A stretch of DNA of 64,000 nt from Kappaphycus alvarezii (Eukaryota > Rhodophyta > Florideophyceae > Gigartinales > Solieriaceae), in NCBI GenBank assembly GCA_002205965.3, contig NADL03000114.1, positions 1-64,000 on the forward strand, in the 5' to 3' direction. The notes under the pieces are model-generated. The model was not told where the DNA came from, did not search any database, and worked only from the letters and a program-made list of their open reading frames with translations. This document shows, one piece after another, positions 63,998-64,000 of the stretch; the stretch's first letter is position 1; each line of letters starts with the position of its first letter. The translations under genes and the position numbers were made by a program.

Positions 63998-64000
63998 ATG

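Noticed and set aside
1..64000. tRNA and rRNA genes
   Set aside because: I looked for cloverleaf-type boxes and conserved rRNA words and found none I could support; a covariance-model scan would decide.

Overview
The window is eukaryotic, intergenic and saturated with retrotransposons. I see no bacterial operons, rRNA, tRNA or CRISPR. The host is not identified. The transposon mix suggests a repeat-rich protist, early opisthokont or fungus-like eukaryote: a gypsy RNase H of a style common in oomycete elements, a copia integrase of a style common in fungi, and many LINE-like elements with a restriction-like endonuclease (RLE). This is inference from element style, not a placement.

Layout. 1-2524 is an old gypsy remnant (gypsy-1) with a large inverted repeat and RLE tails. 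2525-9615 is a complete but frameshifted Ty3/gypsy element (gypsy-2) with a perfect 5-bp target duplication; it sits in the chromodomain region of gypsy-1. 11462-14550 is a reverse-strand, 5'-truncated relative (gypsy-3). 15480-16165 is an RLE fragment. 16844-23728 is a complete, decayed copia element (copia-3, duplication TTCAC). 23923-25212 is the one long intact gene that looks like a host gene: an AT-hook protein with three copies of a ~40-residue motif. 25540-40077 mixes RLE fragments of at least five lineages (RLE-A to RLE-E), long LTR-like units carrying an acidic ORF, a short WD40 (ALADIN-like) exon remnant and unrecognised ORFs. 40078-45475 is a reverse-strand copia element (copia-2). 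46200-53107 holds more RLE copies, the fullest at 48850-51060 and split by a copia-2-type solo LTR. 53803-60094 is a third copia element (copia-1) inside an RLE gene and itself interrupted by a copia-2-type solo LTR. 60095-64000 holds RLE remnants, a solo LTR of another family, and the best-preserved acidic LTR ORF.

How it fits together. Almost every element lies inside another, so insertion order can be read from split reading frames and target duplications. The most unusual patterns are: (i) unrelated RLE tails share a terminal motif close to TAAAACACCCAAACNTTCCC, and a 43-bp tail-only insert has an 11-bp target duplication; (ii) LTR-like units carry a conserved acidic ORF behind a TATTTAAAG box; (iii) a conserved extra ORF sits between integrase and 3' LTR in two gypsy copies; (iv) the AT-hook gene. 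Nearly all transposon ORFs are broken, so no active element is evident.
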